This document shows positions 16,294 through 25,582 of a DNA stretch of 64,000 nucleotides, one piece after another. A model generated the notes under the pieces. That model was given only the letters and a program-made list of their open reading frames with translations, was not told the origin of the DNA and did not search any database. The stretch is from JAXLXE01 sp046328115 (GTDB lineage Bacteria; Chloroflexota; UBA6077; JACCZL01). The DNA is taken from the NCBI GenBank assembly GCA_046328115.1, contig JAXLXE010000001.1, positions 496,001 through 560,000 of the forward strand, read 5' to 3'. Both the position numbers and the translations under genes were made by a program. Numbering within the stretch: the stretch's first letter is position 1; the number at the start of each line of letters is the position of its first letter.

Positions 16294-17832
16294 CTAGCCC
16301 GCCCAGAACTCGCGCAAACGCTTGGAGCGGGAAGGCTGTCGGAGCTTTCGGAGCGCGAGTGTCTCGATCTGACGGATCCGCTCGCGGGTCAGTCCGAACT
16401 CCTTGCCAACTTCTTCCAGGGTGCGCTGTCGCCCGTCCTCGAGGCCAAACCGGAGTGCGATAATCCGAGACTCGCGGGGCGTAAGTGAGCCAAGGATGTG
16501 CTGCACCTGGCTCCGGAGCAGCGACGACGTAGTCTCGTCGATCACCGACGCGGCGGACTGATCCTCAATGAGGTCGCTGAGTTGGCCATCCTGGTCATCG
16601 CCGATTGGCGCGGCCAGCGACATGGGCTGTCTGGCGGCCCGTCGCGCCTGGCGTACGCGAGTTGCGGCACGGTCGACATCGTCCTTCAACCCGTCCGCGA
16701 GCCGCTCCGGGAACCGAAGCGCGGAAGATTTGAGAATGGCGCGTCTGCGCTCGCGCGAGACATCGGCCGGATCCGCGTCTGCATCGAGGTGGATGTCCAG
16801 ATGCTCAATCCCGGCGATCTCCGCGAGTGCGATCTCAGTGGATTCGTGGACCAGTCCCATCATGAGCGCCACCTCGGCCGGGTGCGGCTCGCGGCTCAAA
16901 TCCTGGGTGAGCTCTCGTGAGACCTGATTGAGGCGATTGATGACCTCAGTCATGTGCACGGGGATTCTGATCGTGCGGGACTGGTCCGCCACGGCCCGGC
17001 CGACGGACTGACGGATCCACCACGTGGCGTAGGTGCTGAACTTGAAGCCGCGCCGGTAATCGAACTTCTCGACGGCGCGCATGAGACCCAGGTTTCCTTC
17101 CTGGATGAGGTCGAGCATGGTCATGCCGCGCCCGAGATAGCGTTTGGCGATGCTGACAACGAGGCGAAGGTTGCACTCGATGAGGCGGCGCTCGGCGCGC
17201 TCACCCTCGTCAGAGATCTCGGCGAGGTGATCTTCGAGGCGCTGCTCGTGGGGCGCCAGCCACGCCATCATCTCGTGATGATCTGGAACGCGTGTGCCGT
17301 TCACGTCACGAAGCGCGTCGAAGACCTCGCTGGGGAGGATCCGGGACGTAATCGAAAACGTCCGGAGCCATTCCATCGCCTCCGCCCGCGAGGCAGCCAA
17401 CGCCGCCGAGAGATCGCCGACGATCTCCTCTTCAGCGACGACGTCGATTCGACGGCGCACGTCTTCGTTCCGCAGGGTCTCGTGCAGCGATGAAGCGCCG
17501 CACAGCCGACCCAGTGTATCCAGCATGATTTCATTCGAAACGGCTGCGCTGTACACCGCGGCGACCAAAGCTGCCGACGAAAGCGGCTGCAGTTGGACGT
17601 TCGCAAGCTCAGCACGTCGCTGGTTTACGAACACGGCGTCTTCGATGCGGGCGGCGAGGTATCGTTCGTCGCTGGCCGTGAGGAGGCGAACCTCGTGGAT
17701 CTCCCGGAGATATGCCCTTAGCGGGTCATCGGAGGTGTCTTCCTCGGGATCGAGAACGGTAAGCCGGCTGTCGGGCCTGCCTGGCGGGAGAATCTCCTGC
17801 GGCAGCTCCTCGACCTGGGCCAGCATGTTCAT
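16294..17832 (-). CDS. rpoD: RNA polymerase sigma factor of the primary (sigma-70) type
   Basis: A 512-residue sigma factor. Region 1.2 (DDPLRAYLREIHEVRLLTASDE) is near the N-terminus. Regions 2.1-2.4 follow (NLRLVVSIAKRYLGRGMTMLDLIQEGNLGLMRAVEKFDYRRGFKFSTYATWWIRQ), split in the family manner by a non-conserved region of about 150 residues. Region 3 and region 4 (LTPRESRIIALRFGL, FGLTRERIRQIETLALRKL) complete it. Region 1.1 is essentially absent. ATG 17832 was chosen; the upstream open frame crosses the promoter. It may be the main housekeeping sigma or a close primary-like paralogue. Confidence 0.92.
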   Translation of the reverse strand: MNMLAQVEELPQEILPPGRPDSRLTVLDPEEDTSDDPLRAYLREIHEVRLLTASDERYLAARIEDAVFVNQRRAELANVQLQPLSSAALVAAVYSAAVSNEIMLDTLGRLCGASSLHETLRNEDVRRRIDVVAEEEIVGDLSAALAASRAEAMEWLRTFSITSRILPSEVFDALRDVNGTRVPDHHEMMAWLAPHEQRLEDHLAEISDEGERAERRLIECNLRLVVSIAKRYLGRGMTMLDLIQEGNLGLMRAVEKFDYRRGFKFSTYATWWIRQSVGRAVADQSRTIRIPVHMTEVINRLNQVSRELTQDLSREPHPAEVALMMGLVHESTEIALAEIAGIEHLDIHLDADADPADVSRERRRAILKSSALRFPERLADGLKDDVDRAATRVRQARRAARQPMSLAAPIGDDQDGQLSDLIEDQSAASVIDETTSSLLRSQVQHILGSLTPRESRIIALRFGLEDGRQRTLEEVGKEFGLTRERIRQIETLALRKLRQPSRSKRLREFWAG

Positions 17833-17885
17833 CGATGTCCCCCTCGGCGGGCGCACCGCGCAGACATCGCGCGAATACTGCCGGC

Positions 17886-17914
17886 ATTCTACGACCAAAA
17901 GCACCGCCGCGCAA
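17886..17914 (-). promoter_or_regulatory. sigma-70 promoter of the sigma factor gene
   Basis: On the minus strand, TTGCGC (17909-17914), a 17-base spacer and TAGAAT (17886-17891), leaving a leader of about 45-50 bases before the ATG at 17832. Confidence 0.55.
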
Positions 17915-18054
17915 CCGCAAGATTGCGACATAATATGGTGGCGCGACCCCGTCGGCCGAGATGGGGGAGCTTTCGGTGGAGCCGGGAGACGCCGGGGCCG
18001 TGGCCTGCCGCCGCGCCTCCAGTATGATCGTCTCATCCACAGCCTGATTCAGCC

Positions 18055-19149
18055 GTGAGCGCGATGTCGCCAAATCGTCCAGCCCGCTCCCGTGAGCGGA
18101 GGGATGCCCACCAAAAGCGCAGGGCGACAGCCTCCGACAGCCGCGGCCGCCAGCGTTCGCCCGCCCGCCCCCGCGGGTTGATCGTGGTATGCATGCTAGC
18201 CACATTGGTGGCCATCGCGGCGCTATCGGCGGACTTGTTGTACCAGCGAGATAGCGTACTGGACCCGACGGGACGACTCGTGGTGCCACGGGGGGGCGCG
18301 CTGTCCGTGGTGGATCTTGGCGCGGGTACCGTGCGCCAGATCACGGCGGGGGTCTCTGGTGACAATGTGACGGCCGCTGCGTGGTCGCCCGATCGATCAA
18401 AAATCTACTTTGCCGTTTTTCATCGACGGCAGGGTGACCCGGTGGGCAGTTCGGAGATCTATGCCGCCGAGATTGTCGGCGGAGCGACAATGGCGGTCGT
18501 GGAGCGGCAGCGGCCCGGAGACGTGTTCGATGGCCCAGTGGCGTTGCAGGATGCCGAGAGCCTGCTAGTCACGTTCCAGGGGACGGTGAACCGGGCTTCG
18601 GTCAGCCGAGTGGAACGCGTTGACCTGGGTGACCGTAGGCGGGTCTCACTATTCGAAGACGCCGCCCAGCCCACGGTCTCTCCCGACGGTTCTGTGGTGG
18701 CGGTGGTGACCGATGGTCCCCAAGGGCCCGGGCTTGGCGTGGGGCCGATTTCTGGGGGCGATGTCCAGGAGATCGTATCCGCGGGCACATTCAAGCTCGT
18801 CGCGGGCCCGAGGTTCTCGCCGACGGACGACAGGATCGCGTTCACGGCGGTTGGCGGACCGGCCGGTGTTCGATCCGCAGGGGCGGCCTGGCCGCTGAGT
18901 GTGTTTGAGACTCCGATCGCGTTTGCCCACGGCGAGCCCTGGCGTGTCTGGACGGTTCGCCCCAACGGAAGCGACCTCGCGAGCGTCGGTACGTTCCAGG
19001 AAGATGAACCGCTTTTGTCCTGGTCACCGGATGGTGACTGGTTGGCGGTGATGGGGACGGGCGGGTTGTGGCTGGTACGCCCCGATGGGAAACGCGAACC
19101 AATGAGGATAGGCGAGGGTGGTTATGGCGCATTGGATTGGGCGCGGTAG
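18055..19149 (+). CDS. membrane-anchored TolB/PD40-type beta-propeller protein
   Basis: A 364-residue protein: a basic N-terminus (about 40 residues, rich in Arg), one transmembrane anchor (GLIVVCMLATLVAIAALSADLLY) and an extracytoplasmic domain with PD40/WD40-like repeats such as AAAWSPDRSKIYFA, PTVSPDGSVVAVV, PRFSPTDDRIAFT and LLSWSPDGDWLAVMG. Propellers like this bind proteins or glycans; no enzyme motif is visible. Start is GTG 18055 or ATG 18064. It is divergent from the sigma factor gene, and its 3' end overlaps the Kelch gene by 26 bases. Confidence 0.72.
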   Translation: MSAMSPNRPARSRERRDAHQKRRATASDSRGRQRSPARPRGLIVVCMLATLVAIAALSADLLYQRDSVLDPTGRLVVPRGGALSVVDLGAGTVRQITAGVSGDNVTAAAWSPDRSKIYFAVFHRRQGDPVGSSEIYAAEIVGGATMAVVERQRPGDVFDGPVALQDAESLLVTFQGTVNRASVSRVERVDLGDRRRVSLFEDAAQPTVSPDGSVVAVVTDGPQGPGLGVGPISGGDVQEIVSAGTFKLVAGPRFSPTDDRIAFTAVGGPAGVRSAGAAWPLSVFETPIAFAHGEPWRVWTVRPNGSDLASVGTFQEDEPLLSWSPDGDWLAVMGTGGLWLVRPDGKREPMRIGEGGYGALDWAR

Positions 19150-20116
19150 CGCGGTTGCGAGCGTTGGCGGGACGTGGGCGTCTCGCGGTCACTCCGGCGT
19201 GTTCTGCTCGCTAGGGTGCGCGCTGATCGCAATGATGGTCTGTCTTGCGCCCGTCCAGGCTGGCGGTTGGTCCCCAGGTCCTCCGGCGCCCACGCCGCGC
19301 TCCGAGTCGGTTGCCGCGGAGCTGGATGGGCGCATCTACGTTCTTGGCGGAGGAGTTGGCGCCGCGACGCGGCTCAACGAAATGCTGGACCCGGCCACAG
19401 GGGCGTGGTCGACAAGGGCGCCTTTGCCGCGCGGACTGAACCACGCGGGTGCCGCCGTCGCGAACGGTAAGGTGTACGTGTTCGGCGGTTACGAGGAGAA
19501 CGGGCGCCCGTCCAACGCAGCGTTTGAGTATGACGCGATCGCGGACGCGTGGCGCGCGGTCTCGCCATTGCCTAGCCCGCGGGGATCACCCGGCGTCGCC
19601 ACGCTCGACGGGAAGATCTACGTAGTCGGTGGCATCACCAATCGCAACACGGCCGCGACCGACATCTACGATCCGTTGACCGACTCATGGCAGCAAGGTG
19701 GGGACCTGAACGTTGCTCGAGATCACTTCGTCCTGGTGGCGCTGAACGGCCGACTCCTGGCGATCGGCGGCCGCATTGGGAACTTCGCGCGAAACGTCGA
19801 CGCCGTTGAGATCTACGACCCCTCGGCAGGCACCTGGTCCTTTGGGCCGTCCATGCCAGCGCCCCGCAGCGGCTTCGCCGGCGCCGTTCTGGGCGGGCGC
19901 GTCCTCGTGTTTGGTGGCGAAGAGCCCACGCAGACGCATCCCGACGTGTTTGTCTACGACAGCGCGTCGCAGTCGTGGTCTACCGACGCTCCCATGGGCT
20001 CGGCTCGTCACGGCCTCGGCGCCGCGGTGTTCAATGGGACGATCTACGCGCTTGGTGGCGGGCTGAATCCTGGCGGCGGCAGCGATACAGACATCACCGA
20101 GATTTACACCCCCTGA
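19124..20116 (+). CDS. secreted Kelch-repeat beta-propeller protein
   Basis: A 330-residue exported protein with a signal peptide (about residues 20-45) followed by six Kelch blades, each with the paired-glycine pattern (YVLGGGVG, YVFGGYEE, YVVGGITN, LAIGGRIG, LVFGGEEP, YALGGGLN) and tyrosine/tryptophan spacing (YDPLTDSW, YDPSAGTW, YDSASQSW). ATG 19124 is favoured over GTG 19118 because GAGG lies six bases upstream. It overlaps the preceding propeller gene, so the two are probably co-translated and act at the cell surface. Ligand unknown. Confidence 0.85.
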   Translation: MAHWIGRGSAVASVGGTWASRGHSGVFCSLGCALIAMMVCLAPVQAGGWSPGPPAPTPRSESVAAELDGRIYVLGGGVGAATRLNEMLDPATGAWSTRAPLPRGLNHAGAAVANGKVYVFGGYEENGRPSNAAFEYDAIADAWRAVSPLPSPRGSPGVATLDGKIYVVGGITNRNTAATDIYDPLTDSWQQGGDLNVARDHFVLVALNGRLLAIGGRIGNFARNVDAVEIYDPSAGTWSFGPSMPAPRSGFAGAVLGGRVLVFGGEEPTQTHPDVFVYDSASQSWSTDAPMGSARHGLGAAVFNGTIYALGGGLNPGGGSDTDITEIYTP

Positions 20117-20250
20117 TCGCGGACGTTCGGGGGCGGTCGGCAGCTACGTCGCGTGGTACGGTTTGGCTACACGGACCCGGGCGCAACCTATCTCCGTCGT
20201 GAAGCGGCCGGGTACTCCAGCCGAAATTCGCAGACTGTAGACGTGATGAC

Positions 20251-21183
20251 ATGAACGGTCGACCGAATCCCCAACACATCCTGGATGCTGCCCAGTTCAC
20301 GCCGGAGTGGCTCGAGGGTGAGCTCTTCCCACGTGCTGAGCTGCTCCGAGAGATTCACGCGTTTGGTGATGCACGCGTCTTGCAGGGAAAGCGGCTGTTC
20401 TGCCTCTTCTACCAGGCTAGCACGCGAACCCGCGTCTCGTTCGAGAGTGCCATGACGCTTCTGGGTGGAACCGTCAGCGGCATCGAGGTGTATCGCGAGG
20501 AGCGAGAGCGGTTTGACGAGCCCGTGGAGGACCGCGTCAGGGTGATAGCGTCGTACGGCTACGACGCCATCCTGATCCGCTACCACGAAGAGGGTGGCGC
20601 GCGCCGCGCCAGCGACGCAGCGCAGATCCCAATCATCAACGCCGGGGACGGCGATGGCGAGCACCCCACGCAAGCGTTGCTGGACGCATACACCATCAAG
20701 CGAGAGCTGGGTCGCCTGTGCGACCTGGAGGTGGCTTTCGTGGGGGACTTGACCTATGAGCGCTCGGTGAACTCACTGGCGGAACTGCTCACCAGATTTC
20801 CCGGGGTGCGGTTGCGGTTCGTCTCGCCAAAGACGCTGCAATTGCGGCCATCGGTGCGCGAGCGCCTGACCGGGATGGGCGCGACGTTTGATGAAGTGGA
20901 CGACCTCGAGGCGGTCAGTGCCACCGCAGACGTGCTCTACATCTCGCGTGCGCACACTGAGCGAATGACGCTGGCCAGCCGGTTCGATGCGAGTCCGAAG
21001 TCGTTCAGCGTGGACGCTGATGTGCTGGCGCGCATGCGACCTACGGCGCGCGTGCTGCACCCGCTTCCCCGTGGCAGCGAGCTTCCGCTGGGTGTTGAAG
21101 ATGATTCCAGGGTAGCTTGCTTTCGGCAGGCTGAGAACGGCTTGTACGTCAGGATGGCGCTGCTGACGCATCTGCTGAGCTGA
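20251..21183 (+). CDS. pyrB: aspartate carbamoyltransferase-like protein with an altered 80s loop
   Basis: A 310-residue protein of the aspartate/ornithine carbamoyltransferase family. Carbamoyl-phosphate site motifs are present: ASTRTRVSFE (residues 56-65), ILIRYHEEGG (R110), GEHPTQALLD (H138) and HPLPRGSEL. GDLTYERSVNSL matches the GDL-x-x-x-R-T-V-H-S element of PyrB. The 80s loop that in PyrB carries the catalytic Ser and Lys (ST-S-x-x-K-G-E) is replaced by SGIEVYREERERFDEPVEDR. No regulatory chain or other pyr gene is adjacent. It is probably a divergent aspartate carbamoyltransferase, but another acceptor amino acid is possible. Confidence 0.8.
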   Translation: MNGRPNPQHILDAAQFTPEWLEGELFPRAELLREIHAFGDARVLQGKRLFCLFYQASTRTRVSFESAMTLLGGTVSGIEVYREERERFDEPVEDRVRVIASYGYDAILIRYHEEGGARRASDAAQIPIINAGDGDGEHPTQALLDAYTIKRELGRLCDLEVAFVGDLTYERSVNSLAELLTRFPGVRLRFVSPKTLQLRPSVRERLTGMGATFDEVDDLEAVSATADVLYISRAHTERMTLASRFDASPKSFSVDADVLARMRPTARVLHPLPRGSELPLGVEDDSRVACFRQAENGLYVRMALLTHLLS

Positions 21184-21529
21184 GGCCGCCGCTCGGACTG
21201 CTTGACCTCTTTCGTAAAGCGTGGCTAGAATTCCGCCGCGCAATCTCGGGTCGGATTTCTTCGACCTGCTCACGGACACGCGCGCCGCGCCTCTCGCTCT
21301 TCGTTGACGCATCTGCTCGGGTGCGCCGGCCGCAAGACTCTGGGAGCGCGGCAGCGAAGCAGCAGTAGTTGCGGCTTCACGAGCGTGTCACTCCCGTGGG
21401 CTGGGTCGTGGCGGATGGCCGAATTGCGCGGTAGTGCCGGTATCCATCTGGCCGGTTAGAACAGGGTCGGGGTCCCGACGTCGCGCGTTGAAGCGCGGTG
21501 ATCGGGCTCCAAAGCAGGAGGATTCGGGA
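21184..21529 (+). other. intergenic stretch carrying the long hppA leader
   Basis: This 346-base gap contains a promoter at its left end, then about 290 bases with no convincing gene, tRNA or known riboswitch. It would be an unusually long untranslated leader for the pyrophosphatase gene. Several GC-rich inverted segments can be picked out by eye, but I could not assign a structure. Confidence 0.5.
21202..21231 (+). promoter_or_regulatory. sigma-70 promoter upstream of hppA
   Basis: TTGACC (21202-21207), an 18-base spacer and TAGAAT (21226-21231). It faces the pyrophosphatase gene and lies just after the pyrB stop. Confidence 0.6.
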
Positions 21530-23620
21530 GTGGAGATACTCTGGCTCGTGCCTGTCGCGGGCGTCGTAGCCGTCATTTTCGCGGTGATCTTCGCCCGCGA
21601 CGTGCTTTCGCGGGACAAGGGAACAGCGGAGATGCAGCAGGTCGCGGGAGCGATCTATGAGGGCGCCATGGCGTTCCTCAACCGGCAATACCGCACCATC
21701 GCGATACTCGCGGTTGTGGCAGCAGTGTTGATCGGGATCTTGCTCGGAGTCCTCGAGAAGAGCGTCGACATTGGTTGGCGCACGGCCATCGCGTTCCTCG
21801 TGGGTGCGGCATGCTCGGCGGTGTCGGGATTCATCGGCATGTGGATCGCCGTGCAGGCGAACCTCCGCACCGCAGCCGCGGCCACGCGGAGCCTGAAGGA
21901 CGCCATCACCGTCTCACTGCGAGGCGGGGCGGTGTCTGGGTTCCTGGTGGTGGCGCTCAGCCTGCTGGGCGTCCTGGGTATCTTCATTGCCTATGGCGGT
22001 CTGACGGATCCCGCGCGGACCCCGTCGTTGATCGTGGGCTTTGGATTCGGCGCGAGCTTCGTGGCGCTGTTTGCCCAGCTTGGTGGCGGAATCTACACGA
22101 AGGCCGCCGACGTGGGCGCCGACCTGGTCGGCAAGGTGGAGCAGGGCATCCCTGAGGATGACGCTAGAAACGCGGCCGTGGTCGCGGATCTGGTTGGCGA
22201 CAACGTTGGTGACTGCGCCGGTCGCGGTGCTGACCTGTTCGAGTCCACCGCGGCCGAGAACATCGGTGCCATGATCCTGGGTGTCGCCGTGTTCACCGCG
22301 ACGAAGGACCCGGCCTGGATACTCTTCCCGCTGGTCGTCCGTGCGATCGGTTTGCTCGCTTCCATCGTTGGCATCTACGCCGTGAGCTGGGGCGAGATTC
22401 GCGACCCGATGCGCGCCCTGGACCGCGGGTACTGGACGATGACCGTACTTGCAGCGATCGGGATCATCGTCGTCACGATGGTGATGTTGAAGAGCTGGGC
22501 GCTGGTTGCTTGCGGCCTGGTGGGTCTTGCGACCAGTGTGGCGTTCGTTTACCTGACGCAGTACTACACCGCGGGAACCTGGCGCCCCGTCCGAGACATC
22601 GCGCGGGCGTCCCGCACGGGACCCGCCACGAACATCATTGAGGGTGTCGCGGTCGGTTTTGAGACCACCGGACCCACCGCTATCGTCATCTCGATTGCGC
22701 TTGCGCTCAGCTACTACTTCGGCGTGCAAAGCGGGATCCCCGATGGCGGCCTCTACGGGACCGCGGTGGCCACGATGGGCATGCTCACCACCGTGGGCTA
22801 CATCCTGGCGATGGACACGTTTGGCCCCATCACCGACAATGCCGGCGGCATCGCGGAGATGGCGGGGGCCCCCGAGTCCACCCGCCACATCACGGACGCA
22901 CTCGACGCCGTGGGCAACACCACCAAGGCGCTCACCAAGGGCTACGCCATCGCGTCCGCTGCCCTGGCCGCCTTCCTGCTCTTCAGTGCTTATCTGGACG
23001 AGGTGAAGCGGTTCCTTGGGAAGGCTGTGACGGACCACATCTCCGTTGACCTGTCCAAGGTGGACGTTTTCATCGGCGGATTCCTCGGCGCAATGCTGGT
23101 GTTCCTCTTCTCCGCGCTGACCATCCGAGCTGTCGGCAAGGCGGCTCAGTCCATCATCTCGGAGGTCCGCCGCCAGTTCGCCGCTGACCCGGGCATCATG
23201 GCGGGCACGAGCCGGCCGGACTACGCCCGCTGCGTGGACATCACCGCCCAGGCGGCCCTCAAGGAGATGGTGGTCCCAGGAATTCTGGCCGTGGCGTTCC
23301 CCGTCGCGGTCGGGCTGATTCTGGGATACGAGGCGATCGCCGGCTTCTTGATGGTGGGTACCATCGCCGGCATCCTCGTAGCGACCGTGCTCAACAACGC
23401 CGGCGGCTCCTGGGACAACGCGAAGAAGTACATCGAGTCCGGCGAATTGAAGGACGATCAAGGCAACGTCCTCGGCAAGCGGACTGACCCTCACGCGGCG
23501 GCCGTGGTCGGTGACACCGTGGGTGACCCGTTCAAGGACACCGCGGGGCCCTCGCTCCATGTATTGATCAAGCTGCTTGCCACCGTGACTCTGGTGCTCG
23601 CGCCGCTGTTCATTCGGTAA
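21530..23620 (+). CDS. hppA: membrane-bound proton-translocating pyrophosphatase
   Basis: A 696-residue, roughly 16-helix ion pump that hydrolyses pyrophosphate and moves H+ outward, recovering energy from biosynthetic pyrophosphate. The substrate-binding signature DVGADLVGKVEQGIPEDDARN is followed by VADLVGDNVGDCAGRGADLFES, and the C-terminal acidic motif GDTVGDPFKDTAGPS is intact. GNTTKALTKG carries lysine and threonine at the positions that mark potassium-independent enzymes. The GTG at 21530 was chosen because AGGAGG lies eight bases upstream; the open frame runs further back without a ribosome site. Monocistronic between its promoter and a hairpin. Confidence 0.96.
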   Translation: MEILWLVPVAGVVAVIFAVIFARDVLSRDKGTAEMQQVAGAIYEGAMAFLNRQYRTIAILAVVAAVLIGILLGVLEKSVDIGWRTAIAFLVGAACSAVSGFIGMWIAVQANLRTAAAATRSLKDAITVSLRGGAVSGFLVVALSLLGVLGIFIAYGGLTDPARTPSLIVGFGFGASFVALFAQLGGGIYTKAADVGADLVGKVEQGIPEDDARNAAVVADLVGDNVGDCAGRGADLFESTAAENIGAMILGVAVFTATKDPAWILFPLVVRAIGLLASIVGIYAVSWGEIRDPMRALDRGYWTMTVLAAIGIIVVTMVMLKSWALVACGLVGLATSVAFVYLTQYYTAGTWRPVRDIARASRTGPATNIIEGVAVGFETTGPTAIVISIALALSYYFGVQSGIPDGGLYGTAVATMGMLTTVGYILAMDTFGPITDNAGGIAEMAGAPESTRHITDALDAVGNTTKALTKGYAIASAALAAFLLFSAYLDEVKRFLGKAVTDHISVDLSKVDVFIGGFLGAMLVFLFSALTIRAVGKAAQSIISEVRRQFAADPGIMAGTSRPDYARCVDITAQAALKEMVVPGILAVAFPVAVGLILGYEAIAGFLMVGTIAGILVATVLNNAGGSWDNAKKYIESGELKDDQGNVLGKRTDPHAAAVVGDTVGDPFKDTAGPSLHVLIKLLATVTLVLAPLFIR

Positions 23621-23650
23621 GTCGGGGCGCTTGCGCCCGCGCACAGCCTT

Positions 23651-23681
23651 CGAAGGCCGCCGTCGATGATGGCGGCCTTCG
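23651..23681 (+). terminator. hairpin after hppA
   Basis: Eleven-base inverted repeat (23651-23661 and 23671-23681) with a nine-base loop, GC-rich and without a T tract, just downstream of the hppA stop. Confidence 0.6.
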
Positions 23682-23700
23682 CGCGCTAGACTAGGTTCTC

Positions 23701-25482
23701 GTGAGGCTGGATCAGGCGCTACGGAGCACCCCGCTAGCCAGACTGCGCGAGATCGCTCGGCGGCATGGCGAGACCGTGGACTCCACGATGCTGCCGGCCG
23801 AGCTGGCCTACCGCGTTGCTGCCGCTCTCACTCTCGCCAACTGGACCGATCGCGCCAAACACCTGGACGCACCAACGCGCGATGCGCTGACATTGCTTGT
23901 GGGCGCGGATGGGACCATGGCAGAGGGGCTCCTGGCCCGACGTCTTGCAGCACGGCACGGGCTCGATCAGGCGCGCGCGGAGGCGTGTGTCCAAACGATC
24001 CTAGCGGAGGGTGTGGCGTACCGAGCTTCCCTCCCACCTGGCGGTTCGCTGCAACTGATCATACCGACGGATCTGTTGACGAGTGTCGGCACGGCGGTGT
24101 CTTTGCCGTCCGCGCTGCGGGACGCGCCTACGATAGACGAGGTAACAAGTGGTTCGTTGACTGCCAACGTGTTCCTTCTGATGAGCGCGCTACGCAGCGA
24201 AGGTTGGCGAGCGGCGGCGCGGCGTCCGGCTGGCGCGAGACGAGCGAGCGCCGACGCGTTGCTGCACTCACTAAAGCCAGCCTCCCAGCCGTGGACCCCG
24301 GTTCCTGTCGATCAGTCATGGGCCGCCCTGCTTCGTGCCTGTCGCGGCGCTCGCCTGCTCGAGCCGGGTAGCCTGCCGACTCCAGACGGGCAGGCTGTCA
24401 TTGGACTGCTCGGTGACGAGCGGGCGTTGACAGAGGCGTTGCTCCGCGCGGTCGCAAGGTCGGCGCGGCGCGATCGGGCGGAGCAGCTCTTGCGCGACTT
24501 CCTTGGATTCCTGGCGGGCGCGTCTCCGCTGGAGTGGCGCCAGGCGGACGCGGTGTTGGGGCAAGCCCACGATGAGCTAAGCACTGCGGATGGGCCGCGC
24601 GATCGCCATGGCCTGTTGCGTGAATGGGCGTTGTGCACGTTGCCAAGCCTGGGATTGATCCAGTGGGGACGATCGCAGGGCGTCTGGACGTGGATTCGCC
24701 CTACTTCCGCGCTCTTGTCCTACGTTGGACGAGATGCGAAACCGCCGGATACGCGCGATGGGTTCAAGTGCGCCATCCGCGGGTTAGCCGGGGCTCGGCA
24801 GATGCTGTGCGAGCCGTCGCCATCTATCTTGTTTCGCCTCGAGGCGTACCTGCAGATCGAATCTGTCACCGATGGACGGACGTACGCTGCTTCGAGCGCC
24901 TCGATCGCGCGCGGCGTGCGCCTGGGTGGCAGTGCGGAGGACCTGGTCGGGCTGCTCACACTGACTCTTACTGGGGCGGATAGGGCCGCGGCGCTGGCCG
25001 AGGCGGACCGTCTGGCGCGTCGGGCGACCCGTGTGCGAGTTTCGACCAGCCTTGCAATACGATCTGACGACCCGAACGTCGTCGACGGCGCCAGGCAAGC
25101 GTTCGCGGACCTGTTGCTCGATCCGGAGATGGGCGACTGTGGGACGCTGTACGTGAAAGAACAACACCTCCAGGCGGTGATGGCGGGGCTTGCTCGGGAT
25201 GATGTGGTTGTAGACCTGGCGCCGAGCCTCAGACTTGACCGCAACGACGGCGATAGAGTGGGGAGAATTGGCGAGAGCGCCGTGGAGACGCTCTGGGTAC
25301 TCGCCACCGCGATTCGCACGCTCGACCGGCGAGCACTGGCGCGGATTCCTGGCGCTGAAGGACTCATGACGCGGCTTGAGCTTGCTCTGACCGCTCGCAC
25401 CCGAGAACAACTCCAGGATGACGCAGACGAGATCGCGCGGGCAGTGCGATCGGCTGCGAGGCGAGTGGCCGTTTCCCAGTAG
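23701..25482 (+). CDS. XPB/Ssl2 N-terminal-like (helicase-associated) protein, no helicase core
   Basis: A 593-residue soluble protein, mostly helical, with no Walker motifs. N-terminal winged-helix-like segments (MAEGLLARRLAARHGLDQARAEACVQ) precede a C-terminal region where RLEAYLQIESVTDGRTYAASSASIARGVRLGGSAEDLVGLL fits the pattern of the helicase C3/XPB N-terminal domain of actinobacterial and Chloroflexota proteins. In those relatives this domain sits on an XPB helicase or stands alone. Start GTG 23701; a TAGACT hexamer at 23687-23692 would give a nearly leaderless message. Function unknown; DNA repair or transcription-coupled roles are conjecture. Confidence 0.55.
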   Translation: MRLDQALRSTPLARLREIARRHGETVDSTMLPAELAYRVAAALTLANWTDRAKHLDAPTRDALTLLVGADGTMAEGLLARRLAARHGLDQARAEACVQTILAEGVAYRASLPPGGSLQLIIPTDLLTSVGTAVSLPSALRDAPTIDEVTSGSLTANVFLLMSALRSEGWRAAARRPAGARRASADALLHSLKPASQPWTPVPVDQSWAALLRACRGARLLEPGSLPTPDGQAVIGLLGDERALTEALLRAVARSARRDRAEQLLRDFLGFLAGASPLEWRQADAVLGQAHDELSTADGPRDRHGLLREWALCTLPSLGLIQWGRSQGVWTWIRPTSALLSYVGRDAKPPDTRDGFKCAIRGLAGARQMLCEPSPSILFRLEAYLQIESVTDGRTYAASSASIARGVRLGGSAEDLVGLLTLTLTGADRAAALAEADRLARRATRVRVSTSLAIRSDDPNVVDGARQAFADLLLDPEMGDCGTLYVKEQHLQAVMAGLARDDVVVDLAPSLRLDRNDGDRVGRIGESAVETLWVLATAIRTLDRRALARIPGAEGLMTRLELALTARTREQLQDDADEIARAVRSAARRVAVSQ

Positions 25483-25515
25483 GTCCGTCCTGCGTGGCCC
25501 GGTTCTGACGGCCGC

Positions 25516-25524
25516 TGGTATACT
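25516..25524 (+). promoter_or_regulatory. extended -10 promoter of the rplS operon
   Basis: TGGTATACT, an extended -10 element with the TG at 25516-25517 and TATACT at 25519-25524. No good -35 hexamer was found. It leaves a leader of about 50 bases before rplS. Confidence 0.55.
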
Positions 25525-25582
25525 GGTCGCCTGATCTTCGCCACCTAGCTGTTGCCTGGCTATTTTTGAGGACGTTCTACTG

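Noticed and set aside
21914..23644. 576-residue minus-strand open frame opposite hppA
   Set aside because: A GC-rich shadow of the pyrophosphatase; composition is low-complexity His/Arg/Gly and it matches no family.
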